Origin: Bradyrhizobium diazoefficiens
GTDB lineage: Bacteria > Pseudomonadota > Alphaproteobacteria > Rhizobiales > Xanthobacteraceae
DNA length: 64,000 nucleotides
Direction of reading: 5' to 3'
Assembly (NCBI RefSeq): GCF_016612535.1
Contig: NZ_JAENXS010000002.1
Coordinates: 2,170,001 to 2,234,000 of the forward strand
Shown here piece by piece: positions 44,704-53,872 of the stretch. Position numbers and translations under genes: made by a program. The notes beneath the pieces are model-generated. The model did no database searches. It was not told where the DNA came from and was given only the letters and a program-made list of their open reading frames with translations. Position 1 is the first letter of the stretch; every line of letters begins with the position of its first letter.

Positions 44704-45114
44704 ATGCACGAGCATCAAAGCGGCTCCGGGCGACGCTCGGTTTACGTCGACGGGCTCAATTTCAAGGGCGTGCCCATTCCGTTCGGCAGCAAGGCCGGCA
44801 GGTTCTTCGTCTCGAGCGGTATCTCGGGCACCGATCCGGCGACACACGAACTCGTCGATGGAGACGCCGGTCAGATAGAGCAGATGTTCGAGAATATGCG
44901 GCTGGGCGTGGAAACTGCCGGCGGTTCCATCCAAGGCATATTGAAATGCACGTTTCACGTACGTGACGAGTCCGTGCGCACGCACATCCACGCTCAATGG
45001 CTAAAAATGTTTCCCGATCCTGCCAGTCGGCCGGCCCGGCACACCATGATCTACGGCTTTCCGAAGGACGTGGCCGCGATGGTCGAATTCATGGCTGTTC
45101 TTCCCGCCGACTGA
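44704..45114 (+). CDS. RidA (YjgF/UK114) family protein (2 of 2)
   Basis: A 136-residue protein: RFFVSSGISGTDPATHELVD, GGSIQGILKCTFHVRD, SRPARHTMIYGFP with the conserved arginine, MVEFMAVLP. It is only moderately similar to the other RidA at 41.3 kb, so the two probably have distinct partners. Located between the ring-cleavage dioxygenase and the Rieske oxygenase. Confidence 0.87.
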   Translation: MHEHQSGSGRRSVYVDGLNFKGVPIPFGSKAGRFFVSSGISGTDPATHELVDGDAGQIEQMFENMRLGVETAGGSIQGILKCTFHVRDESVRTHIHAQWLKMFPDPASRPARHTMIYGFPKDVAAMVEFMAVLPAD

Positions 45115-45133
45115 GGGCTGAGAGGGTCTCAAC

Positions 45134-46441
45134 ATGCAAGAGTATCAATCGACGGAAGCCGCGATCGGTGCCTCCCGATGGGTTAACGAGGACCCAGCAA
45201 AGGGAAAATTCGACGTCCGCCGCACCGCCTTTACAGCGCAACTCGTCGAGGTCGAGATGCGCAAGGTCTTCGAGCGTTCCTGGCTGTACGTCGGCCACGA
45301 GTCCGAGATCCCCAACAAGAACGACTTCATTGCCCGTAGGGTGGTAAATAGGCCCGTAATAATGACCCGCGCTGCAAGCGGGGAGATAAAGGTTCTGTTG
45401 AACACCTGCTCACACCGCGGCGCCGAGGTGTGCCGCGAGGCCAAAGGAAACGCCCGGCTGTTCATCTGTCCCTATCATGCCTGGACTTTCCAGAACGATG
45501 GTGTTCTGCGCGGAGCATCAATTCCCGAAGGTGCATCCCCTGGCTTCGACAGATCAACTATGGGGCTCAAATCGCCGGCCCGCATGGAAGCCTATCGAGG
45601 TTTGGTATTCATCAGCTTCGATAGTGGCGTGCCCGACCTCCCGACCTACTTCGGTAATGCAAAGCAGTACCTCGACATGATCCTGGATCAGGGCGAGGTC
45701 GGGACCGAAATTGTCCAAGGCTCGCACGAATATTCCATCGATGCCAACTGGAAGCTCCTGGTCGAGAACAGCATCGACGGGTACCACGCGGCATCTACAC
45801 ACGACCGATATTTCTCATATCTGAGGCGCAACGACGGCGCGATCGATTTCGACGGTTCGCGCATTTCGCGCGGTCTGGACCTTGGCGACGGCCATGCTTT
45901 GATGACGGGACAGGCCCGCTTCGCGCGGCCCGTCGCACAATGGTCCCCCATGATGGGAGAGCCGGCGAAGAGTCAGGTCGAAGCGGTCTATGCCCGGCTG
46001 GTTGAAAGGTTCGGTTCCGAACGAGCCAACTTGATCGCCAAGCACACCCGCAACCTCTTCATCTTTCCGAATCTTATCATAAACGACGTCCAGGCAGTAA
46101 CCGTCCGCACATTCTATCCGGTGCGCCACGACCGGATGAGCGTCAACTCCTGGGCGCTCGGGCCGAAGAACGAGCCAGCCGAACTGAGAAAATTGAGACT
46201 CGACAACTATCTCACGTTCCTCGGGCCGGGCGGCTTCGCCACGCCCGATGATGTCGAGCTCCTCGAAAGCTGCCAGCGTGGTTTCGCCAATCGAGAAGCC
46301 GAATGGTCCGACATCTCTCGGGGCATGGGAAATCCGGCCCAAGATGCTTTGGGTGAGGAGCAGATGCGCGCGTTCTGGCGGCGGTGGGCCCAACTGATGG
46401 ATGACGGCGGTGTGGACGTGACTAGTGGAGGACAAGTATGA
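45134..46441 (+). CDS. Rieske aromatic ring-hydroxylating oxygenase, alpha subunit
   Basis: A 435-residue catalytic subunit. The Rieske [2Fe-2S] site is TCSHRGAEVC...ICPYHAWTF (Cys92, His94, Cys112, His115). The mononuclear iron site is LVENSIDGYHAASTHDRY (His218, His223, bridging Asp215). It binds the beta subunit encoded next through a 4-bp overlap. Possible reactions are dihydroxylation, decarboxylating hydroxylation or O-demethylation of an aromatic acid; the substrate cannot be read from sequence. GAGGG is present before the ATG at 45134. Confidence 0.95.
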   Translation: MQEYQSTEAAIGASRWVNEDPAKGKFDVRRTAFTAQLVEVEMRKVFERSWLYVGHESEIPNKNDFIARRVVNRPVIMTRAASGEIKVLLNTCSHRGAEVCREAKGNARLFICPYHAWTFQNDGVLRGASIPEGASPGFDRSTMGLKSPARMEAYRGLVFISFDSGVPDLPTYFGNAKQYLDMILDQGEVGTEIVQGSHEYSIDANWKLLVENSIDGYHAASTHDRYFSYLRRNDGAIDFDGSRISRGLDLGDGHALMTGQARFARPVAQWSPMMGEPAKSQVEAVYARLVERFGSERANLIAKHTRNLFIFPNLIINDVQAVTVRTFYPVRHDRMSVNSWALGPKNEPAELRKLRLDNYLTFLGPGGFATPDDVELLESCQRGFANREAEWSDISRGMGNPAQDALGEEQMRAFWRRWAQLMDDGGVDVTSGGQV

Positions 46442-46923
46442 CCTTCAGACCACTACGCCTCGAGGTCGAGGATTTCCTGTATCGTGAGGCAGCCCTTCTC
46501 GATTCATGGCGCCTTGACGAGTGGCTGTCCCTCTTTTCGGAACGCGGCACGTACGAAATACCGGCGCCCGACGATCTGAACGGAAATTCGGATAGTTCGC
46601 TCTTCGTTGTTGCAGACGACTTTGCCAGGCTGAAAGACCGTGTCGTGCAGCTTCTTGGCGATAAGGCATGGGCGGAACGCCCGCGCTCGCGTACGCGACG
46701 CATCTTGAGCAATGTGATAGCGGAGGAGCTTCAGACTGGGGAGGTCGACGTCTGGACGAATTTCGTCGTCTATAGAACTAGGCTCGACAAGATCAGTGTC
46801 TTCTTCGGACGTCATCAACATATTTTGGCCCGCCACGAAAGTAGCTTCAAAATTCAAAAAAGGCGCTCGGTGCTGGATTTGGAATCGCTGCAGTCCGTGG
46901 GCAAAGTCAGCTTCATTCTCTAA
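46438..46923 (+). CDS. Rieske oxygenase beta subunit
   Basis: A 161-residue SnoaL/NTF2-like small subunit: EVEDFLYREAALLDSWRLDE, WLSLFSERGTYEIPAP, RTRRILSNVIAEE, and a C-terminal VLDLESLQSVGKVSFIL. Supports the alpha3beta3 hexamer. Its ATG overlaps the alpha stop. Confidence 0.93.
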   Translation: MTFRPLRLEVEDFLYREAALLDSWRLDEWLSLFSERGTYEIPAPDDLNGNSDSSLFVVADDFARLKDRVVQLLGDKAWAERPRSRTRRILSNVIAEELQTGEVDVWTNFVVYRTRLDKISVFFGRHQHILARHESSFKIQKRRSVLDLESLQSVGKVSFIL

Positions 46924-46931
46924 GGCGGCCC

Positions 46932-48011
46932 ATGACAGTTCAGAACAGGCAGTGGATTTTGGCACGACGACCCAGGGGTGAGGTACGAGTCGACGACTTT
47001 GAACTGATCTCCAAACCCCTGACGACGTTGCAGAGCGGACAGGTTTTGGTCCGCGTACAAGCCTTCGCAAACGCACCCGCGATGCGCGAGTGGATGGACG
47101 ACGCCTGGGAAGGCACAGCCCCGACGATGCCGTTATGCGAACCAGTTCAGGGACGCGGGGTCGGCGTTGTGACGGCGTCCGAACATCCCAAATTTCGCCC
47201 GGGCGACCAGATCACGGGACTTTTGGGCTGGCAGGAATATGCGATCGTCAATCCGGACGACCGGTGGGGACCGGAGGGACGTTCCTGGGCCGGCTCGCAG
47301 AAATTCTGGCAGTTGCAAACAAACTCGGATCCGGCCCGCGTTCTCGGCGTTCTCGGCGGAAATGGACTGGCCGCCTACTTGGGGATGGTCGACGTCATCA
47401 AACCAAAGAGTGGGGAGACCATCGTGGTGTCGGCGGCCGCTGGCGCCACCGGCTCCTTGGCCGGGCAGATCGCGAAGTTGCACGGCGCTCGCATCGTCGG
47501 GATAGCGAGCGGTAAGGAGAAAACCAGCCTGCTGACCGAACGGCTCCGGTTCGATGTTGGTGTCGACCGAAAATCACCCGATTTCGAAGATGAACTGCGC
47601 CGCGCCTGCCCGGCCGGCATAAGCGCTTACTTCGACAACACGCAAGGAGAGGTCTTGGACGCCTGCCTGCCGCTCCTTGTGAAGCGCGGGCGCGTCGCCA
47701 TGTGCGGCGGAGTGGGGGTTCTCAACGCCGCTGCCGGACGCGGCAACTACAACCTCATGCACGTGATCTGGAAACGAGCTCGACTCGAAGGGTTTAGTAT
47801 CTTCGAGTACTCGGACGAGCAGCGCAAGGAAGCGGTCGCAAATCTCGCCTCGTGGATCGAGGAGGGTTCGCTCGCGATCCTTGAGGACAACCTGTACGGA
47901 TTCGAAATTCTGCCGACTGCGTTTATCGATCTGCTGGCGGGTCGCAGTGTCGGACGCCAACTGGTGTGGATAGAGCGCAGAGACCCGGCCTCGACCGTTG
48001 GGAAGCTCTAG
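46932..48011 (+). CDS. zinc-independent MDR NADP-dependent oxidoreductase (CurA-like)
   Basis: A 359-residue medium-chain reductase: NRQWILARRPRGEVRVDDF, VQGRGVGVVTASEHPKF, GGNGLAAYLGMVDVIKPKSG, the NADP motif VSAAAGATGSLAGQIAKLHG and RGRVAMCGGVGVLNA. It belongs to the leukotriene B4 dehydrogenase/curcumin reductase branch, which reduces alpha,beta-unsaturated ketones or aldehydes. It may reduce a double bond in an oxygenated side chain or ring intermediate. Last gene of the rightward operon, 8 bp after the beta subunit. Confidence 0.9.
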   Translation: MTVQNRQWILARRPRGEVRVDDFELISKPLTTLQSGQVLVRVQAFANAPAMREWMDDAWEGTAPTMPLCEPVQGRGVGVVTASEHPKFRPGDQITGLLGWQEYAIVNPDDRWGPEGRSWAGSQKFWQLQTNSDPARVLGVLGGNGLAAYLGMVDVIKPKSGETIVVSAAAGATGSLAGQIAKLHGARIVGIASGKEKTSLLTERLRFDVGVDRKSPDFEDELRRACPAGISAYFDNTQGEVLDACLPLLVKRGRVAMCGGVGVLNAAAGRGNYNLMHVIWKRARLEGFSIFEYSDEQRKEAVANLASWIEEGSLAILEDNLYGFEILPTAFIDLLAGRSVGRQLVWIERRDPASTVGKL

Positions 48012-48352
48012 CTAGGAGAGCGTCGATTGGCTGACGTCTGTTGCGGCTTGCCACGTGGTGCGGGCACGCTAATGCTGATGCGTTCGGAGGTACGGTCTAT
48101 GTGTCATGTACCGAACGAGCCGCGAGAGCGTCTTGGTTGGTATATGCCATCAGATAGATCCGATGATGGCCGGCTCGTTTACGGCGCGGTATTTGTACGG
48201 GATGTCTCGTTAAATTGATCTAAACCCTAATGGCTATACCCTATGGGCGAGTCTGCCCCGGGGGCATCGCGAGAAGGACGATTCGCTACCCCATCAAGGC
48301 GACTCGGTCTGCAAGTGCCCATCAACAAGATTCGCGCCTGAGGAGACGGAAG
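48012..48352. other. gap with a third CCACGTGG site
   Basis: No supported gene in 341 bp; the open frame at 48027-48218 lacks a domain or ribosome site. CCACGTGG occurs at 48051-48058, the same core as at 43471 and 43571. A partial repeat TTCGGaGGTAC/GTACCGAA lies at about 48079-48117. AGGAG at 48341 serves the next gene. Confidence 0.4.
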
Positions 48353-50056
48353 ATGTCGTTTGGCATGCGGCGTCAATTCAAGTTCACGATCGGCGTCAAG
48401 ATCTATGCGCTGATCGGTTTGAGCTTCATTGGCCTGGCGGGAGTTGCTACCCTCGATTCTTGGGAGCGCGGCGCGAGCCTGAAGCAGCAGAAGCAGGTCG
48501 AACTACAGCACTTGACGGAGCTTGCGCTCAGTATCCTTGCCGAGGAGTACGACGCCACGCAGAAGGGTGCCATCCCGGTGGCGGAGGCGCAGAAGCGGTC
48601 CCTTGAGCGCATCTCGATCCTGCGCTACGGCGGCCGCGAGTTCTTCTTTGTCACCGATATGACGCCGCGTGTCCTGATGCACCCCTTTGCGAAGCAGTTG
48701 GTCGGCCAGGATGTGTCGGGCGCCACTGACGCCAACGGCAAGCATGAATTCGTCGAAATGGTCGATGTCGCCCGCCGCCTCGGTCATGGCTTCGTCGACT
48801 ATGATGCGCCAAAGCCAGGCTCCGACAAAGCGCAACCCAAGCTAAGCCATGTCGCTATCTTCGCACCGTGGAATTGGATAGTCGGCACCGGGGTTTATGT
48901 CGACGATCTCTCGGCGCAGGTTTGGGCCTCTACCCTGCATTCGCTGATGGCGGCTGGCCTGGTCATGCTGATCACGGTGGCAGTCTCGATGGCCGTGGCT
49001 CGCGGTATCACCAATCCCTTGCATCGGATGACGGCGGCGATGAAGGCGCTCGCAGGAGGGCGGCTTGACCTCGACGTGCCCGGCAGCGGACGCGGCGACG
49101 AGATCGGCGAGATGGCCGGCGCCGTCGAGGTGTTCAAGAGCAACGCAGTGGCGCGCCAAGTCCTGGAGGCGGAGCAGAAGGAAAGCGAGGCACGCGCAAC
49201 AGCTCAGCGCAAGGCAGACATGTACAAGATGGCAAACGATTTCGAGGCCGCCATTGGTGAAATCGTCGAAACCGTCTCGACCGCGTCATCAAAACTTGAG
49301 CTGTCCGCACACAGGCTAAGCGATACGGCCGAACGCGCTGAAGATCTCGCGACCACGGTTGCCGCAGCGTCCGAGAAGGCCTCGACCAACGTGCAATCGG
49401 TTGCCTCGGCGACGGAGGAGATGGCCTCTTCCGTTACCGAGATCAGTCGGCAAGTACAGGAATCGGCTCTCATGGCGGGCGAAGCGGTGGAGCAGGCGAG
49501 AAGGACCAACGATCGGGTCAGCGAGTTGTCCAAGGCGGCAAGTCGTATCGGTGACGTCGTCGAATTGATCAACTCCATTGCCGGGCAGACCAATCTGTTG
49601 GCGTTGAATGCCACGATCGAGGCAGCCCGGGCCGGAGAGGCCGGCCGCGGCTTCGCAGTGGTGGCTTCCGAAGTAAAGGCACTCGCCGAACAAACCGCGA
49701 GAGCAACTGACGAGATAGGCCAGCAGGTCGCGGGCATTCAGACTGCGACCCAGGAGTCCGTCGGTGCAATCGAGACGATCTCGGCCACAATCGGACGGTT
49801 GTCGGAAGTGTCTTCAGCGATCGCGGCCGCGGTGGAAGAACAGGGCGCAGCGACGCAGGAGATATCGCGCAACGTGCAGCAGGCTGCGAACGGGACACAA
49901 GACGTCTCGGCTAACATCACGGATGTACAGCGTGGCGCCAGCGAGACCGGGACGGCCTCGTCGGAGGTGCTCGAAGCGGCGCAGCGGCTTTCCAGCGACA
50001 GTACCCGCCTGAAACAAGAAGTCGGTCGCTTCCTGACCGGTATCCGCACCGCATAG
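48353..50056 (+). CDS. methyl-accepting chemotaxis protein with sCache domain
   Basis: A 567-residue receptor. TM1 is [18 protein letters not shown]; the periplasmic single-Cache domain covers [20 protein letters not shown] to [19 protein letters not shown]2 is [23 protein letters not shown] is [18 protein letters not shown]; the signalling tip is [20 protein letters not shown]. sCache domains often bind small carboxylates. It directly follows the catabolic operon, so attraction to the degraded compound is a fair guess. Confidence 0.95.
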   Translation: MSFGMRRQFKFTIGVKIYALIGLSFIGLAGVATLDSWERGASLKQQKQVELQHLTELALSILAEEYDATQKGAIPVAEAQKRSLERISILRYGGREFFFVTDMTPRVLMHPFAKQLVGQDVSGATDANGKHEFVEMVDVARRLGHGFVDYDAPKPGSDKAQPKLSHVAIFAPWNWIVGTGVYVDDLSAQVWASTLHSLMAAGLVMLITVAVSMAVARGITNPLHRMTAAMKALAGGRLDLDVPGSGRGDEIGEMAGAVEVFKSNAVARQVLEAEQKESEARATAQRKADMYKMANDFEAAIGEIVETVSTASSKLELSAHRLSDTAERAEDLATTVAAASEKASTNVQSVASATEEMASSVTEISRQVQESALMAGEAVEQARRTNDRVSELSKAASRIGDVVELINSIAGQTNLLALNATIEAARAGEAGRGFAVVASEVKALAEQTARATDEIGQQVAGIQTATQESVGAIETISATIGRLSEVSSAIAAAVEEQGAATQEISRNVQQAANGTQDVSANITDVQRGASETGTASSEVLEAAQRLSSDSTRLKQEVGRFLTGIRTA

Positions 50057-50527
50057 TCGTGACCGTGTAACTCTTTGAGATTCAAAAGGTCGCTTGGCCA
50101 TCACGTGCTGGCGGCGGGATCACGCGATCATCGTTTGCGGCCGGATACCATCTCGGCTTTTTCCACCAGGAGAGTTCAGTCAGCGCGCCTTCAGGCACCT
50201 CGACGCCTCACGGCATCTGCGAATCGGCCAAACAACTGAAGCAGACGAGAGCGGTGCTCGGCTAATCGCAGGCGGGCTCAGGAACCCTCTACTCCGGCAA
50301 CATAACGGCGAGCGTCGTGTCGGCTACGTACTGCTCGGCCCACGGAACCGACGCCTAAAGTGCCATCGAGCGCCATTGCCAGCGAGGCCTCTCGACCGGT
50401 TCCCCTTATCAATCGTTCGTTTTTGCTGCTGTTGCTCTGCCGCCTGTCGGCACATTGCCTACTATCAATGCACGGCTCTTTAACTTTACCTTCGTAAAAT
50501 ATAATCGTGGGCGAAAGGTATTCCAAA
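50057..50527. other. intergenic region between chemoreceptor genes
   Basis: No gene supported in 471 bp. The composition becomes AT-rich near 50480-50520 (TTTAACTTTACCTTCG, TAAAATATAATCG), a likely promoter for the second receptor. Confidence 0.45.
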
Positions 50528-52615
50528 ATGATGACCCGTGTGACCGTAACGAGCTTCTTGACGGCTGTTATTGCCTTTATGGCCCTTTCAGTGGTGGCTC
50601 TCGTCTCCTGGAACGCATGGAACTCGGTCGATCGAGCTAGAAGAGCCGATCAGCTCGCGTCGGTGGCTCAAGCTTCGGAGACCACCTTTAGAGTGATGAG
50701 CAATCTTCTTAAAGTTCGAGCCGTCACAGTTTATGGCTTTAATGGATCGGCACCGATTGATCCAAAGTTACAGGCATACCTCACCAAGTTTCGCGTGGCA
50801 GCGCGAGAGGAAATCCCGACGCTTTTCGCGATCTTGCAAGCCATCAGACCACCTCTGCAAATTATGACCGAGTCGCTCGAATTGCAGATGAATGCATTTT
50901 CAAGGTTGGACGACACTGCATTCGAGGTAATCAGCAAGTCGAAATCCGAACGTCCCGCGGATATTGCCCAACGGTATGCGGACGTGAGCTCTGCACTCCT
51001 CGGCAGTTTAGAAACTATGTCCGGTGAACTAGACGCGCGAGCGAGCCGAAGCGATCCATTCGTGGACCGGTTGGTCGTCTTCAAACAACTTGCTTGGCGG
51101 CTCAGGAATGCCGGCGGCGAGGTCTCGACCTTGATCGGGCATAAGATCGAAGGCGGTCCACTGGCCGAAGATCGGCAAAATTATGCGCGGCTACAGGGTA
51201 AGATCGAGATGGCCTGGTATTCCATTGAAGGCCTCAGATCCCAGACGTTGCTTCCGACTGAGGTCGCTGAAGCTGTCGGAGCCGTCAAGTCCGGGTATTT
51301 TGCCCCCGACTATCTTGCGCTTCGTGACCGCCTGTTCGAAGCCACGTCGAAAGGCCAGAAGCCGGAGATGAACGTCGCGCAATGGGTGGATTACCATGCT
51401 CCACGTCTGGCGACGGCGCAGACTCTTGCCCAGACCTCCCTTGAAACCGCACGACGATACGCCGCAGAACAGAAGGCGATCGCGACCCATGAATTGATCG
51501 GGCAGATTGCGTTGTTTATCTGCGCGGTTTCAGTCGCCTTGGCCAGCATAATTGGCCTTCGTCGGCATGTTACCGCCCCGCTACGACGTATCCGAGATGC
51601 CATGATTGCTCTCGCCGACGGAAATCTGTCGATTGCGGCGGATTTTTCCGAAAGGAAAGACGAAATAGGCGCGCTTGCGCGCGCAATGTCTACGTTCAAG
51701 GTGAATGCACTGGAGAAGGCACGAATCGAGGAGGAGCAGCAGGCTCACACCGCAACAACCATCGAACGTCAACGGACGATAGACAGGCACATTGCAGCGT
51801 TCGAAGAGCAAATGTCAGGCGCACTTTCATCCCTATCGTCAGCGTCCGATCAGATGCGGACGATGTCCGATGATATGTCGCGCGTATCTGTCGAAACGAG
51901 CTCCCAAGTGACGTCGGCAGAACGAGCCTCAGGCGACGCCTCCTTGAGTGTACAGAACGTTGCCTCCGCTTCGGAGGAACTAAGCGCGACGATCGCCGAT
52001 ATTGCGCGGCAGTCGACTCAAGCTGCCAGCTTTGCGGCTCACGCCGTCGAACAGGCTGCCAATACCGATACGACCGTACAAGGATTGGCCGAGAGCGCCG
52101 GCAAGATCGGCACCGTAGTCGAGCTCATTACTGGCATCGCTGCTCAGACCAACCTTCTCGCCTTGAATGCCACGATCGAGGCCGCCCGCGCAGGTGAATC
52201 CGGCAGAGGATTCGCAGTCGTCGCCTCAGAGGTCAAGTCGCTCGCGACCCAGACGGCAAGAGCGACGGAAGAAATCTCCGCCCAAATCTCGACCGTACAG
52301 ATGGTTGCTCAAGAAGCAGTCGCGGCGATCAAAGCGATCGGCGGGACAATTGGACAGGTCAGTCAGGTTGCGGCTTCGATCGCCGCGGCAGTGGACCAGC
52401 AAGGAGCGGCAACTCGTGAAATCAGCGCAAGCACTCAGGTCGCGGCAGCGAGTACTGTAAGAGTGTCGGAAGGCATTTCGGGGGTCACCGCAGGCGCGGA
52501 GGCAGCAGGAGTCGCCGCACGCAATGTGATGGTGGCGGCACAGGCTCTGGATTCCGAAACAAACGCGCTTCGAAACCGAATCCACACCTTTATGAATCAA
52601 ATCCGAGCCGCTTAG
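50528..52615 (+). CDS. methyl-accepting chemotaxis protein with long helical sensor domain
   Basis: A 695-residue receptor. TM1 is SFLTAVIAFMALSVVALVSW. A periplasmic region of about 310 residues, predicted mostly helical, lacks a Cache signature. TM2 is IALFICAVSVALASIIGL; HAMP is TAPLRRIRDAMIALADGN; the tip [20 protein letters not shown] is almost identical to that of the first receptor, while the rest diverges. Start ATG at 50528 follows AAAGG; a GTG at 50507 is in frame. Probably senses a different ligand than its neighbour. Confidence 0.93.
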   Translation: MMTRVTVTSFLTAVIAFMALSVVALVSWNAWNSVDRARRADQLASVAQASETTFRVMSNLLKVRAVTVYGFNGSAPIDPKLQAYLTKFRVAAREEIPTLFAILQAIRPPLQIMTESLELQMNAFSRLDDTAFEVISKSKSERPADIAQRYADVSSALLGSLETMSGELDARASRSDPFVDRLVVFKQLAWRLRNAGGEVSTLIGHKIEGGPLAEDRQNYARLQGKIEMAWYSIEGLRSQTLLPTEVAEAVGAVKSGYFAPDYLALRDRLFEATSKGQKPEMNVAQWVDYHAPRLATAQTLAQTSLETARRYAAEQKAIATHELIGQIALFICAVSVALASIIGLRRHVTAPLRRIRDAMIALADGNLSIAADFSERKDEIGALARAMSTFKVNALEKARIEEEQQAHTATTIERQRTIDRHIAAFEEQMSGALSSLSSASDQMRTMSDDMSRVSVETSSQVTSAERASGDASLSVQNVASASEELSATIADIARQSTQAASFAAHAVEQAANTDTTVQGLAESAGKIGTVVELITGIAAQTNLLALNATIEAARAGESGRGFAVVASEVKSLATQTARATEEISAQISTVQMVAQEAVAAIKAIGGTIGQVSQVAASIAAAVDQQGAATREISASTQVAAASTVRVSEGISGVTAGAEAAGVAARNVMVAAQALDSETNALRNRIHTFMNQIRAA

Positions 52616-52682
52616 CCCATCTCAAAGACCAAGCTTACGTTCGGGTCTACCAATTGCGGATCTCTTGTTAGGTCCCGAAAGG

Positions 52683-52709
52683 AGGCCCGGCGCCGCCAAC
52701 GCCGGGCCT
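52683..52709. terminator. GC-rich hairpin between chemoreceptor and livM
   Basis: Perfect 10-bp inverted repeat AGGCCCGGCG / CGCCGGGCCT with a 7-nt loop. It lies between convergent genes (chemoreceptor plus, livM minus). Neither side has a clean U tract, though minus-strand transcripts continue CCTTTCGGG. Probably a shared bidirectional terminator. Confidence 0.55.
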
Positions 52710-52835
52710 CTAGTTCTGAGATGCTCGATCGTTCGGGCTCTCAGGGTCCGGCGGGAGGAGCCGGAACTGCGTCAACCGTCCTTGCAGTGATCGGCGATCC
52801 GCTACGCATCAGCTTCGAGATGGAGAGCCTTTCCA

Positions 52836-53870
52836 TTAAGGTCTCCAGGCTCCAGTTTTTGTACGATTGTTGGTTAGCCACTGGCCGACGATCGTAATCT
52901 GCCTTGCGCCATGCGGCACGAGGTAGATGACGAGGAACAGGAGCACGCCGAACACGGCACCGGAGAGGCCCTTTGAAATGCCCTCTGCGATATTCGGCAC
53001 GAAGATGATGAAGGCGGCACCGACAATCGAGCCGGGCAGCCAGCCGACGCCGCCGACGACCATGCCGAGGAACAGCTGGATCGCAAGCGTGATGGTGAAG
53101 CTGTCGGGCGCGACGAACTGCACCGCGATCGCGCTCAGGCCGCCGGCGACGCCGGTGATGGCCGCGGAGACGCCGAAGGCAAGCGTCTTGTAGAGCGCGA
53201 CGTTGACGCCCATGGCCGAGGCCGCGATCTCGTTGTCGCGGATCGCCATGAAGGCGCGGCCCGAGCGAGACCGCAGCAGGTTGACCGAGAAGATGTAGAT
53301 CGCGAGCACGACGACGAGCGAGAAGTAGTACAGCCACATGTCCTGCGACATCGGCAGGCCGAACGGCGCGTCGGGCTTGGTCACGACCAAGCCCTGCACG
53401 CCGCCGGTCCAGGGCTCGAGGAAGTTCAGCTTGAGCAGCTGCGGCATCGCGGTGGCGAGCGCGAAGGTCGCGAGCGCCAGGTAGACGCCGGAAAGCCGCA
53501 GCGCCGGCTGGCCGAACAGGAAGCCCGCGCCGAAGCAAACCACGCCCGCGACCGGCAGGCAGAGGAAGTAGGGGATGTTGAACTGCTCCATCATCACCGC
53601 GGTGACGTAGGCGCCGATGCCGTAGAACGCGCTCTGGCCGAGCGAGAACTGGCCCGAGCCGCCGGTCAGGATGTTCAGCGCCAGCACGGCCAGGCCCAGA
53701 TACAGGAGCTGGGTCAGCTGGAAGATCACGAAGTTCTTCGCAAACAGTGGAACGGCGATGAGAAGCAGCAGCACCACGATCGAGGTGCTAGTGCCCAGCG
53801 TCATGGCCCGCTTCGGAACGGCTTCGACCGCCGCGTGGCCTTCGGCGACGACTTCTTCGGCTGCGCTCAT
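52836..53870 (-). CDS. livM: branched-chain amino acid type ABC permease LivM
   Basis: A 344-residue inner-membrane permease with about 9-10 helices. The conserved block LTGGSGQFSLGQSAFYGIGA is near helix 3, and RSRSGRAFMAIRDNEIAA follows with the EAA-like cytoplasmic loop; GVAGGLSAI is also present. The start MSAAEEVVAE at 53870 follows the livH stop by 2 bp. Partner of LivH, LivF and LivG. Confidence 0.93.
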   Translation of the reverse strand: MSAAEEVVAEGHAAVEAVPKRAMTLGTSTSIVVLLLLIAVPLFAKNFVIFQLTQLLYLGLAVLALNILTGGSGQFSLGQSAFYGIGAYVTAVMMEQFNIPYFLCLPVAGVVCFGAGFLFGQPALRLSGVYLALATFALATAMPQLLKLNFLEPWTGGVQGLVVTKPDAPFGLPMSQDMWLYYFSLVVVLAIYIFSVNLLRSRSGRAFMAIRDNEIAASAMGVNVALYKTLAFGVSAAITGVAGGLSAIAVQFVAPDSFTITLAIQLFLGMVVGGVGWLPGSIVGAAFIIFVPNIAEGISKGLSGAVFGVLLFLVIYLVPHGARQITIVGQWLTNNRTKTGAWRP

Positions 53871-53872
53871 GA

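Noticed and set aside
48027..48218. 63-codon frame between the oxidoreductase and chemoreceptor genes
   Set aside because: No conserved features or translation signal; overlaps a CCACGTGG site.
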